A DNA stretch of 8,455 nt from Bacteroidales bacterium. GTDB taxonomy: Bacteria; Bacteroidota; Bacteroidia; Bacteroidales; UBA10428. A model generated the notes under the pieces. The model searched no databases. It was not told the DNA's origin and was given only the letters and a program-made list of their open reading frames with translations. A program made the translations under genes and the position numbers. The DNA lies in NCBI GenBank assembly GCA_016926235.1, contig JAFGOZ010000368.1, positions 1-8,455 on the forward strand. Reading direction: 5' to 3'. Positions 1 to 6,271 of the stretch are shown here, one piece after another. Every line of letters starts with the position of its first letter. Positions within the stretch are counted from its first letter, which is position 1.

Positions 1-55
1 AGAAAAACTCGGCTAAAGCCCCAAGGGGATTTAAACTAATGGAATTTAAAATAAA
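1..55. repeat. Short overlapping hairpins at the left edge
   Basis: Two small inverted repeats overlap here: GGCT-AA-AGCC at 11-20 and CCCC-AA-GGGG at 19-28. They share bases 19-20, so only one can form fully at a time. They lie just before the AT-rich leader of the first small gene. They may be the tail of an upstream terminator or of a dispersed intergenic repeat; no upstream gene is visible to decide. The stems are only 4 pairs, so support is weak. Confidence 0.3.
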
Positions 56-250
56 ATGAACAGTAAGCTTTTCGATACGGTAGTTACAATTGTCTTTTAT
101 TTCCTCTTTAATCTGGCAGTCTCGGCATTATGTATGCTGTTTTTACAGATAACTTTCAGGGAATGCCTGGTTTATTCCGCAGCAAACTCACTGTGGATGA
201 CTGTAGTGATGCCGCCGATAATGAGGAGTTTCAATTTCAGGAGACATTAG
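56..250 (+). CDS. Small two-helix membrane protein
   Basis: This is a 64-residue hydrophobic protein of no family I recognise. Two membrane segments can be seen, at about residues 8-30 and 38-56, separated by a short charged turn (RE at 35-36). The C-terminus is basic (RSFNFRRH). No signal-peptide cleavage site, lipobox or catalytic motif is visible. The leader is AT-rich with no Shine-Dalgarno sequence, as is usual in Bacteroidota, so the start is the first in-frame ATG. The stop lies 18 bases before the thermonuclease start on the same strand, so the two may be co-transcribed. No function can be assigned from sequence. The hydrophobic composition and clean two-helix pattern argue for a real gene, but with 64 codons chance cannot be excluded. 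Confidence 0.5.
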   Translation: MNSKLFDTVVTIVFYFLFNLAVSALCMLFLQITFRECLVYSAANSLWMTVVMPPIMRSFNFRRH

Positions 251-268
251 CATTTTAATTAAAATATT

Positions 269-787
269 ATGAGTACCGGCATTAATACTGTGAGAAACCA
301 AATACTCCCGTTTCTGATTTTGCTTCTTTTGCTTTGGTCTGATTTTGTTTTCGCCCAGCACAACAAGAAGGACAATGATTTTTATTTCTCTGTCATAAAA
401 GTCGTCGACGGCGATACCTTCTGGATCGACGACAGCTCTGGAAAGGGATTGAAGGTAAGGCTTATAGGTGTCGATGCCCCGGAGTCACGTAATACAGGTA
501 ATAAAGTAAAAGGCTATTATGGTAAAGAAGCGTCTGAATACCTCACAAGCCTTATCGGCGGCAGGAAAGTAGGTCTGGAATATGACATCGACAGCACTGA
601 TCAATACGGCCGCACACTTGCTTATGTATACCTTGAGGATGGAACATTTGTGAATGCAAACCTCCTGAAAAACGGTTATGCCATGATAATGACAGTCCCT
701 CCGAATGTGAAGTATGTTGATTACTTTATTAAGATATCGAGGAAAGCAAGAAAAAGGGGGAAGGGATTGTGGGGGGCAGATAATTGA
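269..787 (+). CDS. Secreted thermonuclease (staphylococcal nuclease-like)
   Basis: This 172-residue SNase-family nuclease is predicted to be exported and to hydrolyse DNA and RNA phosphodiester bonds with a calcium ion, giving 3'-phosphate ends. Residues 1-29 form a signal peptide: a basic start (R9), a leucine-rich core at 12-22, and probable cleavage after FVFA before Q30. The mature domain begins near residue 38. The motif VVDGDTF (45-51) carries D49, and VRLIGVDAPES (63-73) carries R64, D69 and E72. DQYGRTLAYV (111-120) carries R115. These match the metal ligands D21 and D40 and the catalytic R35, E43 and R87 of the S. aureus enzyme, so it should be active. It consists of the nuclease domain alone, with a basic tail. 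The small membrane protein lies just upstream. Its G+C content is well above that of the genes further right. The stop codon falls inside a TTGATGA tandem repeat. Extracellular or periplasmic nucleic-acid scavenging is the usual role of such proteins. Confidence 0.93.
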   Translation: MSTGINTVRNQILPFLILLLLLWSDFVFAQHNKKDNDFYFSVIKVVDGDTFWIDDSSGKGLKVRLIGVDAPESRNTGNKVKGYYGKEASEYLTSLIGGRKVGLEYDIDSTDQYGRTLAYVYLEDGTFVNANLLKNGYAMIMTVPPNVKYVDYFIKISRKARKRGKGLWGADN

Positions 788-808
788 TGATTGATGATTG
801 ATGATTGG
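784..808. repeat. Heptamer tandem repeat TTGATGA x 3.5
   Basis: Three perfect copies of TTGATGA (784-790, 791-797, 798-804) are followed by a partial copy, TTGG. The thermonuclease stop codon (785-787) is inside the first copy. Because 7 is not a multiple of 3, TGA occurs in all three + strand frames (785, 788, 792, 795, 799, 802), which makes the repeat a universal translational stop on this strand. The remaining gap to base 909 is AT-rich. Confidence 0.85.
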
Positions 809-858
809 CGATCTGAGCCAATCAAACTATGATACAGATGGAATCATTTTATTATATA

Positions 859-866
859 TAACTTGG
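859..866 (+). promoter_or_regulatory. Possible Bacteroidota -7 element
   Basis: TAACTTGG resembles the Bacteroidota -7 consensus TAnnTTTG with one mismatch. It lies about 44 bases before the PHP gene start in an AT-rich gap. No convincing TTG-type -33 element sits at the expected distance upstream, so this is only a candidate. A promoter somewhere in this gap is likely, because the thermonuclease gene ends 122 bases before the next gene. Confidence 0.2.
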
Positions 867-909
867 TTGCTTCAAATGAATTAAGTGTTAACTATAATTA
901 ACTGATTAT

Positions 910-1809
910 ATGAAAGCCGACCTTCATTTCCATTCGAAATTTTCCGATGGCACCTTATGGCCGGAGGAAATTGTGAAACAAGCAAAAGAAATGGATTTTG
1001 AAGTCATCGCCCTTACCGATCATGATACTTTGTCTGGAGTTGAAAGATTTATTCAGGCTTGCAGAGAGATGTATATTACAGGTATCCCTGCAGTTGAAAT
1101 AGATTATGATCCCTCTGATGTCGGATATGAAAGTGAACTGCTGGCATATTTCCCTGGAGCTAACTATACCAGAACATTAACGGTTTTAGATGAGCTTCAG
1201 AAACGCCGAAGGGATATTGCATCCGTTGCAATTGATATAGAAAGCAGAGAGTATGGAAGAAAAGATCTTTCAATTCATGAACTTATAAGACTCAAGATAA
1301 ATGATCCTTCCGCTGAATTCAATCCGGAAGAAATATCAATTACCAAGCCCGATATATTCAGATATTTTCATATTAAAAGTGTACTTCCCGAATATAGAGT
1401 AAATGACTATATAAAGTTTAAAACAGAATTCTTTGATCGTCAGGAATTCAGAGATATTTCTGAATCAAAACCAGGATTCAGGGAATGGATCAATATTATA
1501 AATGATGATGGAGGGTTTGCAGTCCTTGCCCATCCTGCATACCACTATAACCTGGACATCAACCTGATTAAAGCTGACAGGGAGAATTTACTGGATAAAT
1601 TCTTACAGTTTAAGCAAATGGGATTATGGGGCATTGAACTCCACCCTTATAATATTAAAGAAAATGGAAAGATATTGAATGGATTTTTCAGGAAACTGGC
1701 AGAGGAGACAGGTCTAAAAATCACCATCGGATCAGACTACCATGGATCTGGTACTGATAAAGATGTTTTTGGAGAATTTTATGGTGACTTTGGTGGATTT
1801 GAGAGATAG
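910..1809 (+). CDS. PHP-domain phosphoesterase
   Basis: This 299-residue protein of the PHP (polymerase and histidinol phosphatase) superfamily is a cytoplasmic metal-dependent phosphoesterase. The closest characterised relatives by motif layout are the YciV/RNase AM proteins, which remove 3'-phosphates from nucleoside bisphosphates or degrade short RNA 5' to 3'. The motifs occur in order: DLHFHSKFSDG (4-14, with H6, H8 and D13), LTDHD (35-39, H38), GIPAVEID (58-65, E63), VLAHP (H208), GIELHPYN (241-248, E243 and H245) and GSDYHG (274-279, D276 and H278). Nearly all expected metal ligands are therefore present. One position differs: family members usually have a histidine just before the 'LLxY' strand (HxLGY), whereas this protein reads SELLAYF with E76. 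The length is typical of single-domain members. It is the first gene of the + strand block, 37 bases before the next gene, and probably shares its promoter. The substrate cannot be fixed from sequence. Confidence 0.9.
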   Translation: MKADLHFHSKFSDGTLWPEEIVKQAKEMDFEVIALTDHDTLSGVERFIQACREMYITGIPAVEIDYDPSDVGYESELLAYFPGANYTRTLTVLDELQKRRRDIASVAIDIESREYGRKDLSIHELIRLKINDPSAEFNPEEISITKPDIFRYFHIKSVLPEYRVNDYIKFKTEFFDRQEFRDISESKPGFREWINIINDDGGFAVLAHPAYHYNLDINLIKADRENLLDKFLQFKQMGLWGIELHPYNIKENGKILNGFFRKLAEETGLKITIGSDYHGSGTDKDVFGEFYGDFGGFER

Positions 1810-1846
1810 TAAAAGCTTGTAATTGTAAATACTAAAAACTAACCAT

Positions 1847-3151
1847 ATGAATTCAAATATTATTTTTCAGATTTCATGGCCTGACATTGTCAACATTATT
1901 TCGGAATCGAAAAGTAGAATCAGGCTTATTCTGCCTTCAATTCATGTCGAATGGGTCATCCTGTTGGAAGCAGCATTACTCAGAAAGATTGATATTAAAG
2001 TCTGTGTTAATAATACTGAGAAAATCATTAGGGAAGGATATGGAGATGACAGTGCTATTAAAAAGCTTTTAGATTTGAATGTTCTGGTCAACGAATCAAG
2101 TCCAAGCCGTATCTCACTTATTTCTGTTGACAATAACCACTTTCTATACTTCCCCACAAGTCGCATATTTGAAGATCCTGTAGATGAAGGAATATCAAAT
2201 GCAATTGCTTTGGATCAGGTTACTGCTGTATCAATACTGTCAGCCTTTTTCCCTGAAGAATTGAGTATTTTAAGAAACAACCTTGCAGACAGGAGGATGG
2301 TTATTAATGAAGAATATCAAGAAAGAATGGAAAATGTCATAGAAGATTTTAGTCTTGGTAAGATAAATAGAAAGGCAAATACCTTTGATCAGGGTAAATT
2401 TCAAAGCATCTGTAACGAATTAAAAATAAATCCGCCAATTGAACCGGATCTTAAACGTGCTATTGATATATATAATTTAAAAGTTCAGTTTGTTGAACTG
2501 AGATTTGAAAATGGCAAGATAACCGGGAAGAGGGTGAGGATTCCTAAAAAAGCATTACCGTTTGAAAGTCCTGAGCTTAAGAGAATTCTTGATGCTGGAA
2601 TGAAAATATTTCCTAACGCAATTAAAAATAAAACATTTCATTTATATGCGTCAATTCAGAATGAAGTAAAAAGAATAAGGGAGAAATACCTGCAAGCAAT
2701 TAAATGCAGACCACAAAAAAGTATATTGATTAAAAAATATAAATCAGATTTTCAAAATGATATTGATGAAATTAATAAACATATTGAAACTGTAAAACTG
2801 AAATTGATAAATGATATAGATACAGAAATAGAAAAATCCAAAAACCGTTTAGAAACAGAATTATTTGAATATTTCAGAAAAAATCCACCGGCGGAAATCA
2901 AGAAATATTATTCCAATGATAAATTACCCTTAAAGGTTAATGATTATGTAGGTGGTCTGATGAAAAACATGAAATTCCCTAAAGCTCATGAGTTAATAGA
3001 AGGCATGAAGCTTATCGTTAATTTCTACGATCTTACTTGGGATGATTTTAGTGATAAAGAACTGTTAAATGAATTTGATGAAAAGAGGATTTTAAAATAT
3101 GATCTTGATTCAATCAGACAATTATCAAAAGCTTTCAAGGTTAGGAAGTAG
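1847..3151 (+). CDS. Unrecognised protein with PLD-like N-domain, helical C-half
   Basis: This is a 434-residue cytoplasmic protein that I cannot assign to a named family. Residues 10-110 look like one half of a phospholipase-D fold. A strand (RIRLILPSI, 24-32) is followed by a helix (VILLEAALLRK, 37-47), a strand (IDIKVCV, 48-54), an acidic helix and 'DLNVLVNESS'. Then comes a strand pair (ISLISVDNNHFLYF, 89-102) like the one after the HKD motif of PLD enzymes. The catalytic HxK is absent: the equivalent region reads SSPSRIS. If the fold is right, this is a binding or sensing version and not an enzyme. Residues about 195-260 (VQFVELRFENGKITGKRVRIP) look like a small beta unit, and about 270-345 is a highly charged, probably coiled-coil helix. 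The gene is extremely AT-rich: rows 2461-2520 and 2701-2760 have 14 and 12 G/C of 60. That fits recent transfer. It lies between the PHP and AAG-like genes. The PLD-like assignment is inference. Confidence 0.7.
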   Translation: MNSNIIFQISWPDIVNIISESKSRIRLILPSIHVEWVILLEAALLRKIDIKVCVNNTEKIIREGYGDDSAIKKLLDLNVLVNESSPSRISLISVDNNHFLYFPTSRIFEDPVDEGISNAIALDQVTAVSILSAFFPEELSILRNNLADRRMVINEEYQERMENVIEDFSLGKINRKANTFDQGKFQSICNELKINPPIEPDLKRAIDIYNLKVQFVELRFENGKITGKRVRIPKKALPFESPELKRILDAGMKIFPNAIKNKTFHLYASIQNEVKRIREKYLQAIKCRPQKSILIKKYKSDFQNDIDEINKHIETVKLKLINDIDTEIEKSKNRLETELFEYFRKNPPAEIKKYYSNDKLPLKVNDYVGGLMKNMKFPKAHELIEGMKLIVNFYDLTWDDFSDKELLNEFDEKRILKYDLDSIRQLSKAFKVRK

Positions 3152-3152
3152 A

Positions 3153-3169
3153 TATTTCTTATAGAAATA
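3153..3169 (+). other. Small hairpin after the PLD-like gene
   Basis: TATTTCT-TAT-AGAAATA is a perfect 7-pair inverted repeat with a 3-base loop, starting two bases after the stop codon. The stem has a single G-C pair and no T-run follows, so it is not a standard intrinsic terminator. It may protect the 3' end or partly attenuate the transcript before the 134-base gap. Confidence 0.3.
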
Positions 3170-3285
3170 AAACCTGCCATATTTCTTGCATTTCTAAAAA
3201 TCTTTCGTAAATTGCGTAAATGGCTGAATATTAATTTAATATAATTAATATTTAATGTTAATTAATAAAATTAAACTAATTCATT
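3170..3285. promoter_or_regulatory. AT-rich leader before the AAG-like/deiminase pair
   Basis: From about 3229 to 3285 the sequence is almost entirely A and T, with repeated TTAAT/ATTAA words. It directly precedes the AAG-like gene. A second promoter for the last two genes would fit here. A loose candidate is TAATTTAA at 3232-3239 with TTG at 3212-3214, but the 17-base spacing is short for a Bacteroidota promoter and the -7 match is partial. The region is supported as regulatory only by position and composition. Confidence 0.25.
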
Positions 3286-3948
3286 ATGAAAGCTAATTTT
3301 AAAATTAACCAACGAATGAATGCAAGATCATTTAATGCTGATAATAGCCTTGAAAAACACTTTAATACTGTTGCATATCTGATTATGAATCATAGTATCC
3401 TGGAGATAGACAAAAACAGTTACAGACTTACTGAAATAGAATTTTATTTTTATAATGAAGATTTTCATGAGGATCCTTATATTCATAAGCACAGGCTGCA
3501 ATTAATGACTGGACAGTGGTATTTCCATGGATCTGGTCTCGATATAACCTTTGGTGATGGCAAGAATTATGGCGGTATTCTTATTCGTGGTATTAAATCA
3601 TTAACCGGAGACGAGAATTCTTTTATCAGCGGGCCACTGAATGTTGTACAGGAAATATTCTCATCGTTTGGAAATATTGGCATTAAGGATCATTTATTCA
3701 GAATAATTGAGACTAATGATATCCCATCTGAAGATATTGTAAAATCAACACGGGTAGGGCTAAAAGAAAAGGAACCAACAGGTTTTAAGGAAAAGTATTA
3801 TCGTTATCTCACATGTCCCTTTGAACCAGGCCATAAATACACAGAAAAAACAATTGTTGCTCAATCAATGCTGAAAAATGAAATAAAATTGAGATCATAT
3901 TCAAAGAAAGAAATCAATGATGGTTTTAAGTGGAAAATACTAAAATAG
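3286..3948 (+). CDS. Divergent AAG-fold (3-methyladenine glycosylase-like) protein
   Basis: This 220-residue protein has motifs that line up, in order, with alkyladenine DNA glycosylase. 'LTEIEFYFYNED' (48-59) matches the human ETEAYLGPED segment, placing E52 at the catalytic E125 and Y54 at the base-stacking Y127. H67 or H69 could stand for H136. 'GQWYFHGSGLDI' (76-87) matches the GTLYVYIIYGMYF strand. 'GGILIRGIKSL' (96-106) matches ACVLLRALEPL, with R101 at R182. 'SGPLNVVQEI' (115-124) matches NGPSKLCQAL, and 'TRVGL' (155-159) matches the family's RIGI. Overall identity is low, and the tyrosine and asparagine of the lesion pocket are not clearly kept. It may therefore excise a modified base, or only bind DNA or a nucleotide. 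The product is cytoplasmic, with no signal peptide. The deiminase gene starts 3 bases after the stop, so the two are probably translated from one message. The AT-rich codon use matches its upstream neighbour. The alignment was made by eye from memory of the human enzyme. Confidence 0.6.
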   Translation: MKANFKINQRMNARSFNADNSLEKHFNTVAYLIMNHSILEIDKNSYRLTEIEFYFYNEDFHEDPYIHKHRLQLMTGQWYFHGSGLDITFGDGKNYGGILIRGIKSLTGDENSFISGPLNVVQEIFSSFGNIGIKDHLFRIIETNDIPSEDIVKSTRVGLKEKEPTGFKEKYYRYLTCPFEPGHKYTEKTIVAQSMLKNEIKLRSYSKKEINDGFKWKILK

Positions 3949-3951
3949 AAT

Positions 3952-4836
3952 ATGAGAGCATTCAATGATCATGTATGGTTTTCTTCATTATTTGCAGAGA
4001 GATTCCCTGAGACTTTTTCCGATATCATTAAGATCATGTCAGGTCATAAAATAAAACATGATTTGCTTGAAATGACTAAAGACGTTTGGATTCGTGATTT
4101 TATGCCTGTCAGAAGAAGTGATGGGAGATACCTCTTATTCAATTACGATCCCTCTTACCTTAAACCACACTGGCAGCATCTTAAGACATCAAGAAGAGAT
4201 ATAATCAGGATATGTGAAAAATTTGAACTTGATTTTATTGACATGGAAGAGATAATACTTGATGGTGGAAATGTAATTGCTGGGTCACAATCAGTGATAA
4301 TTACTGATGATGTTTTCAGGGAAAATGGAATCGTGAACGATAAACTCAACCAGGTTGAGCTTATGGACAGGCTGGCTTCATACTTTGATTCTGAGATAAT
4401 TATCATACCACATCAACCGGGCGATATTTTGGGTCATGCAGATGGTCTTGTTAGATTTCTCGATGCAAAGACTGTTATTGTCAATGATTTTGCATCTGAT
4501 ACGAATAAAAAGTTCATTGAAAGCATAACCTTCCTTAAGACATTGTTTCATAAGCTGGAAAATAAAGGATTGGATATTATCCCTGCCCCTTATGCACCAC
4601 AGGAGGGAAAAACGAAAGATGGAATACCTGTTGCAACTGGCATTTATATCAATTACCTGGAAACCACAAGAGAGATCTTCCTGCCACAGTTCGGTGAAAA
4701 TCTGCAAGATAAAGATGCTGAGGCCTTGCATCGGTTCAAAGAAATATTCAGACCAGAAGGGAAAACCATAGTACCTGTCAAATGTACTGACATTGCAAAG
4801 GAAGGGGGAGTATTGAATTGTGTTTCGTGGAACTGA
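3952..4836 (+). CDS. Agmatine/peptidyl-arginine deiminase family enzyme
   Basis: This 294-residue member of the guanidino-group hydrolase (PAD_porph/agmatine deiminase) superfamily converts a guanidino group to a ureido group with release of ammonia through a cysteine nucleophile. Visible motifs are VWIRDFMPV (45-53; D49 binds the guanidinium), LDGGNVI (103-109), GHADGLVRF (161-169; catalytic H162 with D164), FLPQFG, and the C-terminal EGGVLNCVSWN (284-294) with nucleophile C290. The catalytic set is therefore complete. It is shorter than typical agmatine deiminases (about 340-370 residues); the usual N-terminal segment before the WxRD motif is reduced. The start is the ATG 3 bases after the AAG-like stop, which suggests translational coupling. 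No N-carbamoylputrescine amidohydrolase or other polyamine gene is nearby, so agmatine is not necessarily the substrate; free arginine derivatives or protein arginine are alternatives. There is no signal peptide, so it is cytoplasmic. It is the last gene of the + strand block. Confidence 0.88.
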   Translation: MRAFNDHVWFSSLFAERFPETFSDIIKIMSGHKIKHDLLEMTKDVWIRDFMPVRRSDGRYLLFNYDPSYLKPHWQHLKTSRRDIIRICEKFELDFIDMEEIILDGGNVIAGSQSVIITDDVFRENGIVNDKLNQVELMDRLASYFDSEIIIIPHQPGDILGHADGLVRFLDAKTVIVNDFASDTNKKFIESITFLKTLFHKLENKGLDIIPAPYAPQEGKTKDGIPVATGIYINYLETTREIFLPQFGENLQDKDAEALHRFKEIFRPEGKTIVPVKCTDIAKEGGVLNCVSWN

Positions 4837-4850
4837 ATTTAAATTGGGCG

Positions 4851-4882
4851 CAACGGCTCAACGGTGCAACGGATCAAGGGCT
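4851..4882. repeat. Octamer tandem repeat CAACGGNN x 4
   Basis: Four consecutive 8-base units occur: CAACGGCT, CAACGGTG, CAACGGAT and CAAGGGCT. The first six bases are constant except for one change in the last unit. The array lies in the gap between the two converging gene blocks, 15 bases after the deiminase stop. It resembles the 8-base array at 8267-8303, since both have the form YRRCGGNN. Confidence 0.8.
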
Positions 4883-4944
4883 TAAATGTGTAAGGGTAAA
4901 ATAGTGCATTGAAAGCATCGGAAACAGTGAAACCCGGTGATAAA

Positions 4945-4964
4945 CTCTGTGTTACTCCGTGTTT
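4945..4964. repeat. Ten-base direct repeat CTCYGTGTTW
   Basis: CTCTGTGTTA and CTCCGTGTTT are adjacent 10-base copies with two differences. The last base overlaps the end of the stop codon of the beta-CASP gene on the - strand. No rho-independent terminator with a clear GC stem and T-run is seen anywhere in the 4837-4963 convergent gap, so termination of both blocks is unexplained. Confidence 0.5.
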
Positions 4965-6268
4965 TAAAATATAGATTTTATTTCCCCGTCTTTCAATTCA
5001 ACAACCTTCCCAATAAATATGTTCTTATATTCTCCACTGCTGAAAGTATGTATCGGTACTATATACTTTGGTTTTACAGCTTTAACCATTTTCTTCAATG
5101 TCTCAATATCTGCATGCCCGCTTGTGTGGATGTTATAGAAAGAAAATCCTTTGGATCTGAAATATTCCAGGAATTTTTTAGTCCCAGGTTTAAATTTGTA
5201 ACCTTCCCACATTGAATAGATAAAGTTACCGCCATAAATGCCTTTAATGTGTTCAATATCTTTTTGCATTGATGGTCTGATAAGCATAACATATTTATCA
5301 GGTTGGGTGCTGATCTCCTCCTTCTTGATCTTATAGCTTTTAAACCGGTAAAGCATCTTTTCATTACCCTGATCTGCCAGCTTTTTGGATGTATAGTAGG
5401 AGAAAATCACTTTTATATTTTCAAATGCCTTCGACGGATATGGGGTTCCTCCAAATTCTGATATTTCTTTTAGTATTGTTGCCACGTAAATATCAACGAC
5501 CATGATCTTTCCGGTCCTTTTGCAAGCCTTGTAAACTGAGACTATCCTGTCGATATTCTGGCCCGATGCATAAACGACATTAATCCTTCCCGGGTTACTG
5601 AAGGTTTTGACCAGATCATATTCAATGTTCCATTCACTTCTGAATGATTTTGGTGATCGTCCGATTGATGTTCCCTCAAGAAGCAGGAAATCAACATTTT
5701 TAGGGGCATTATGGGTAAACCATTTAAATACACCTGCTTTTCGGCCATGTCCCCTGAAATCGCCTGAATAGAAAATGTTTTTACCACCGGATTCAATGAG
5801 CAGTGAATAGGAATCAAAGGCAGAATGATCCGCCCAGTAGGGTGTTATTGTAATGTCACCGATTGAAAAAGGTTTTTCTCTTTCATAATAAACAGGATTT
5901 GGGATAGTAATATCTTGTGGTGTAAATGTATTGCTGATCTCAATAAGTTTATGTGTTGCCTTTCCCAAGTAACATTTGATGGCCGGATTGATATAACTGA
6001 ATAGCCCGTAATGATCCTGGTGAGGGTGACTTATTATTATTCCGTCGATCAAATCCTCATCATCGTATATACCTTTTACATAGGGTAGAACTCCGGCTTT
6101 TATTAACTCATCACGAGACAGGTTTTTATATTTTCTGATATCAAATTCAGATCCATCTTTTTGTACAAGGGGCATACCGAAGTCGACAAGAATCCTGGTG
6201 GTTTCAGTCCATATTTCAACGCATGAACCGCCAATCTCATGGGTGCCGCGATGGATTTTAAAATGCAT
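4964..6268 (-). CDS. MBL-fold beta-CASP nuclease (RNase J-like)
   Basis: This 434-residue metallo-beta-lactamase-fold protein with an inserted beta-CASP domain is predicted to be a zinc-dependent nuclease acting on RNA or DNA. The MBL motifs are SHPHQDHYG (80-88; H81, H83, D85, H86), ADHSAFDSY (146-154; H148) and YSGDFRGHG (167-175; D170). The beta-CASP part follows 'LLLEGTSIGR' and ends with HTSGHADIETL (381-391; H385) and the terminal metal histidine in VPIHT (H407). The stretch from HTSGHA to VPIHT closely mirrors the equivalent part of RNase J. Bacterial RNase J runs to about 555 residues with a C-terminal dimerisation domain. That domain is absent here, so this is a compact paralogue and unlikely to be the housekeeping enzyme. 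The gene starts 3 bases after the stop of the PD-(D/E)XK gene and is the last of the three-gene - strand operon. It is more GC-rich (27 and 24 of 60 in rows 5521 and 5701) than its operon partners. Confidence 0.9.
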   Translation of the reverse strand: MHFKIHRGTHEIGGSCVEIWTETTRILVDFGMPLVQKDGSEFDIRKYKNLSRDELIKAGVLPYVKGIYDDEDLIDGIIISHPHQDHYGLFSYINPAIKCYLGKATHKLIEISNTFTPQDITIPNPVYYEREKPFSIGDITITPYWADHSAFDSYSLLIESGGKNIFYSGDFRGHGRKAGVFKWFTHNAPKNVDFLLLEGTSIGRSPKSFRSEWNIEYDLVKTFSNPGRINVVYASGQNIDRIVSVYKACKRTGKIMVVDIYVATILKEISEFGGTPYPSKAFENIKVIFSYYTSKKLADQGNEKMLYRFKSYKIKKEEISTQPDKYVMLIRPSMQKDIEHIKGIYGGNFIYSMWEGYKFKPGTKKFLEYFRSKGFSFYNIHTSGHADIETLKKMVKAVKPKYIVPIHTFSSGEYKNIFIGKVVELKDGEIKSIF

Positions 6269-6271
6269 GTT

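Noticed and set aside
784..808. CRISPR-like array
   Set aside because: The repeats are contiguous 7-base units with no spacers; the same holds for the 8-base arrays, and no cas genes are present.
4378..4731. 117-codon - strand reading frame
   Set aside because: It is antisense to the deiminase gene, whose motifs cover this stretch; the opposite frame has no sensible composition.
4837..4963. Bidirectional terminator between the convergent blocks
   Set aside because: No GC-rich stem followed by a T-run could be found on either strand.
4937..5215. 92-codon + strand reading frame
   Set aside because: It lies antisense over the well-supported beta-CASP gene and shows no protein features of its own.
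4964..6268. Housekeeping RNase J
   Set aside because: The C-terminal J domain is missing, the length is about 120 residues short, and the gene is embedded in an accessory operon.
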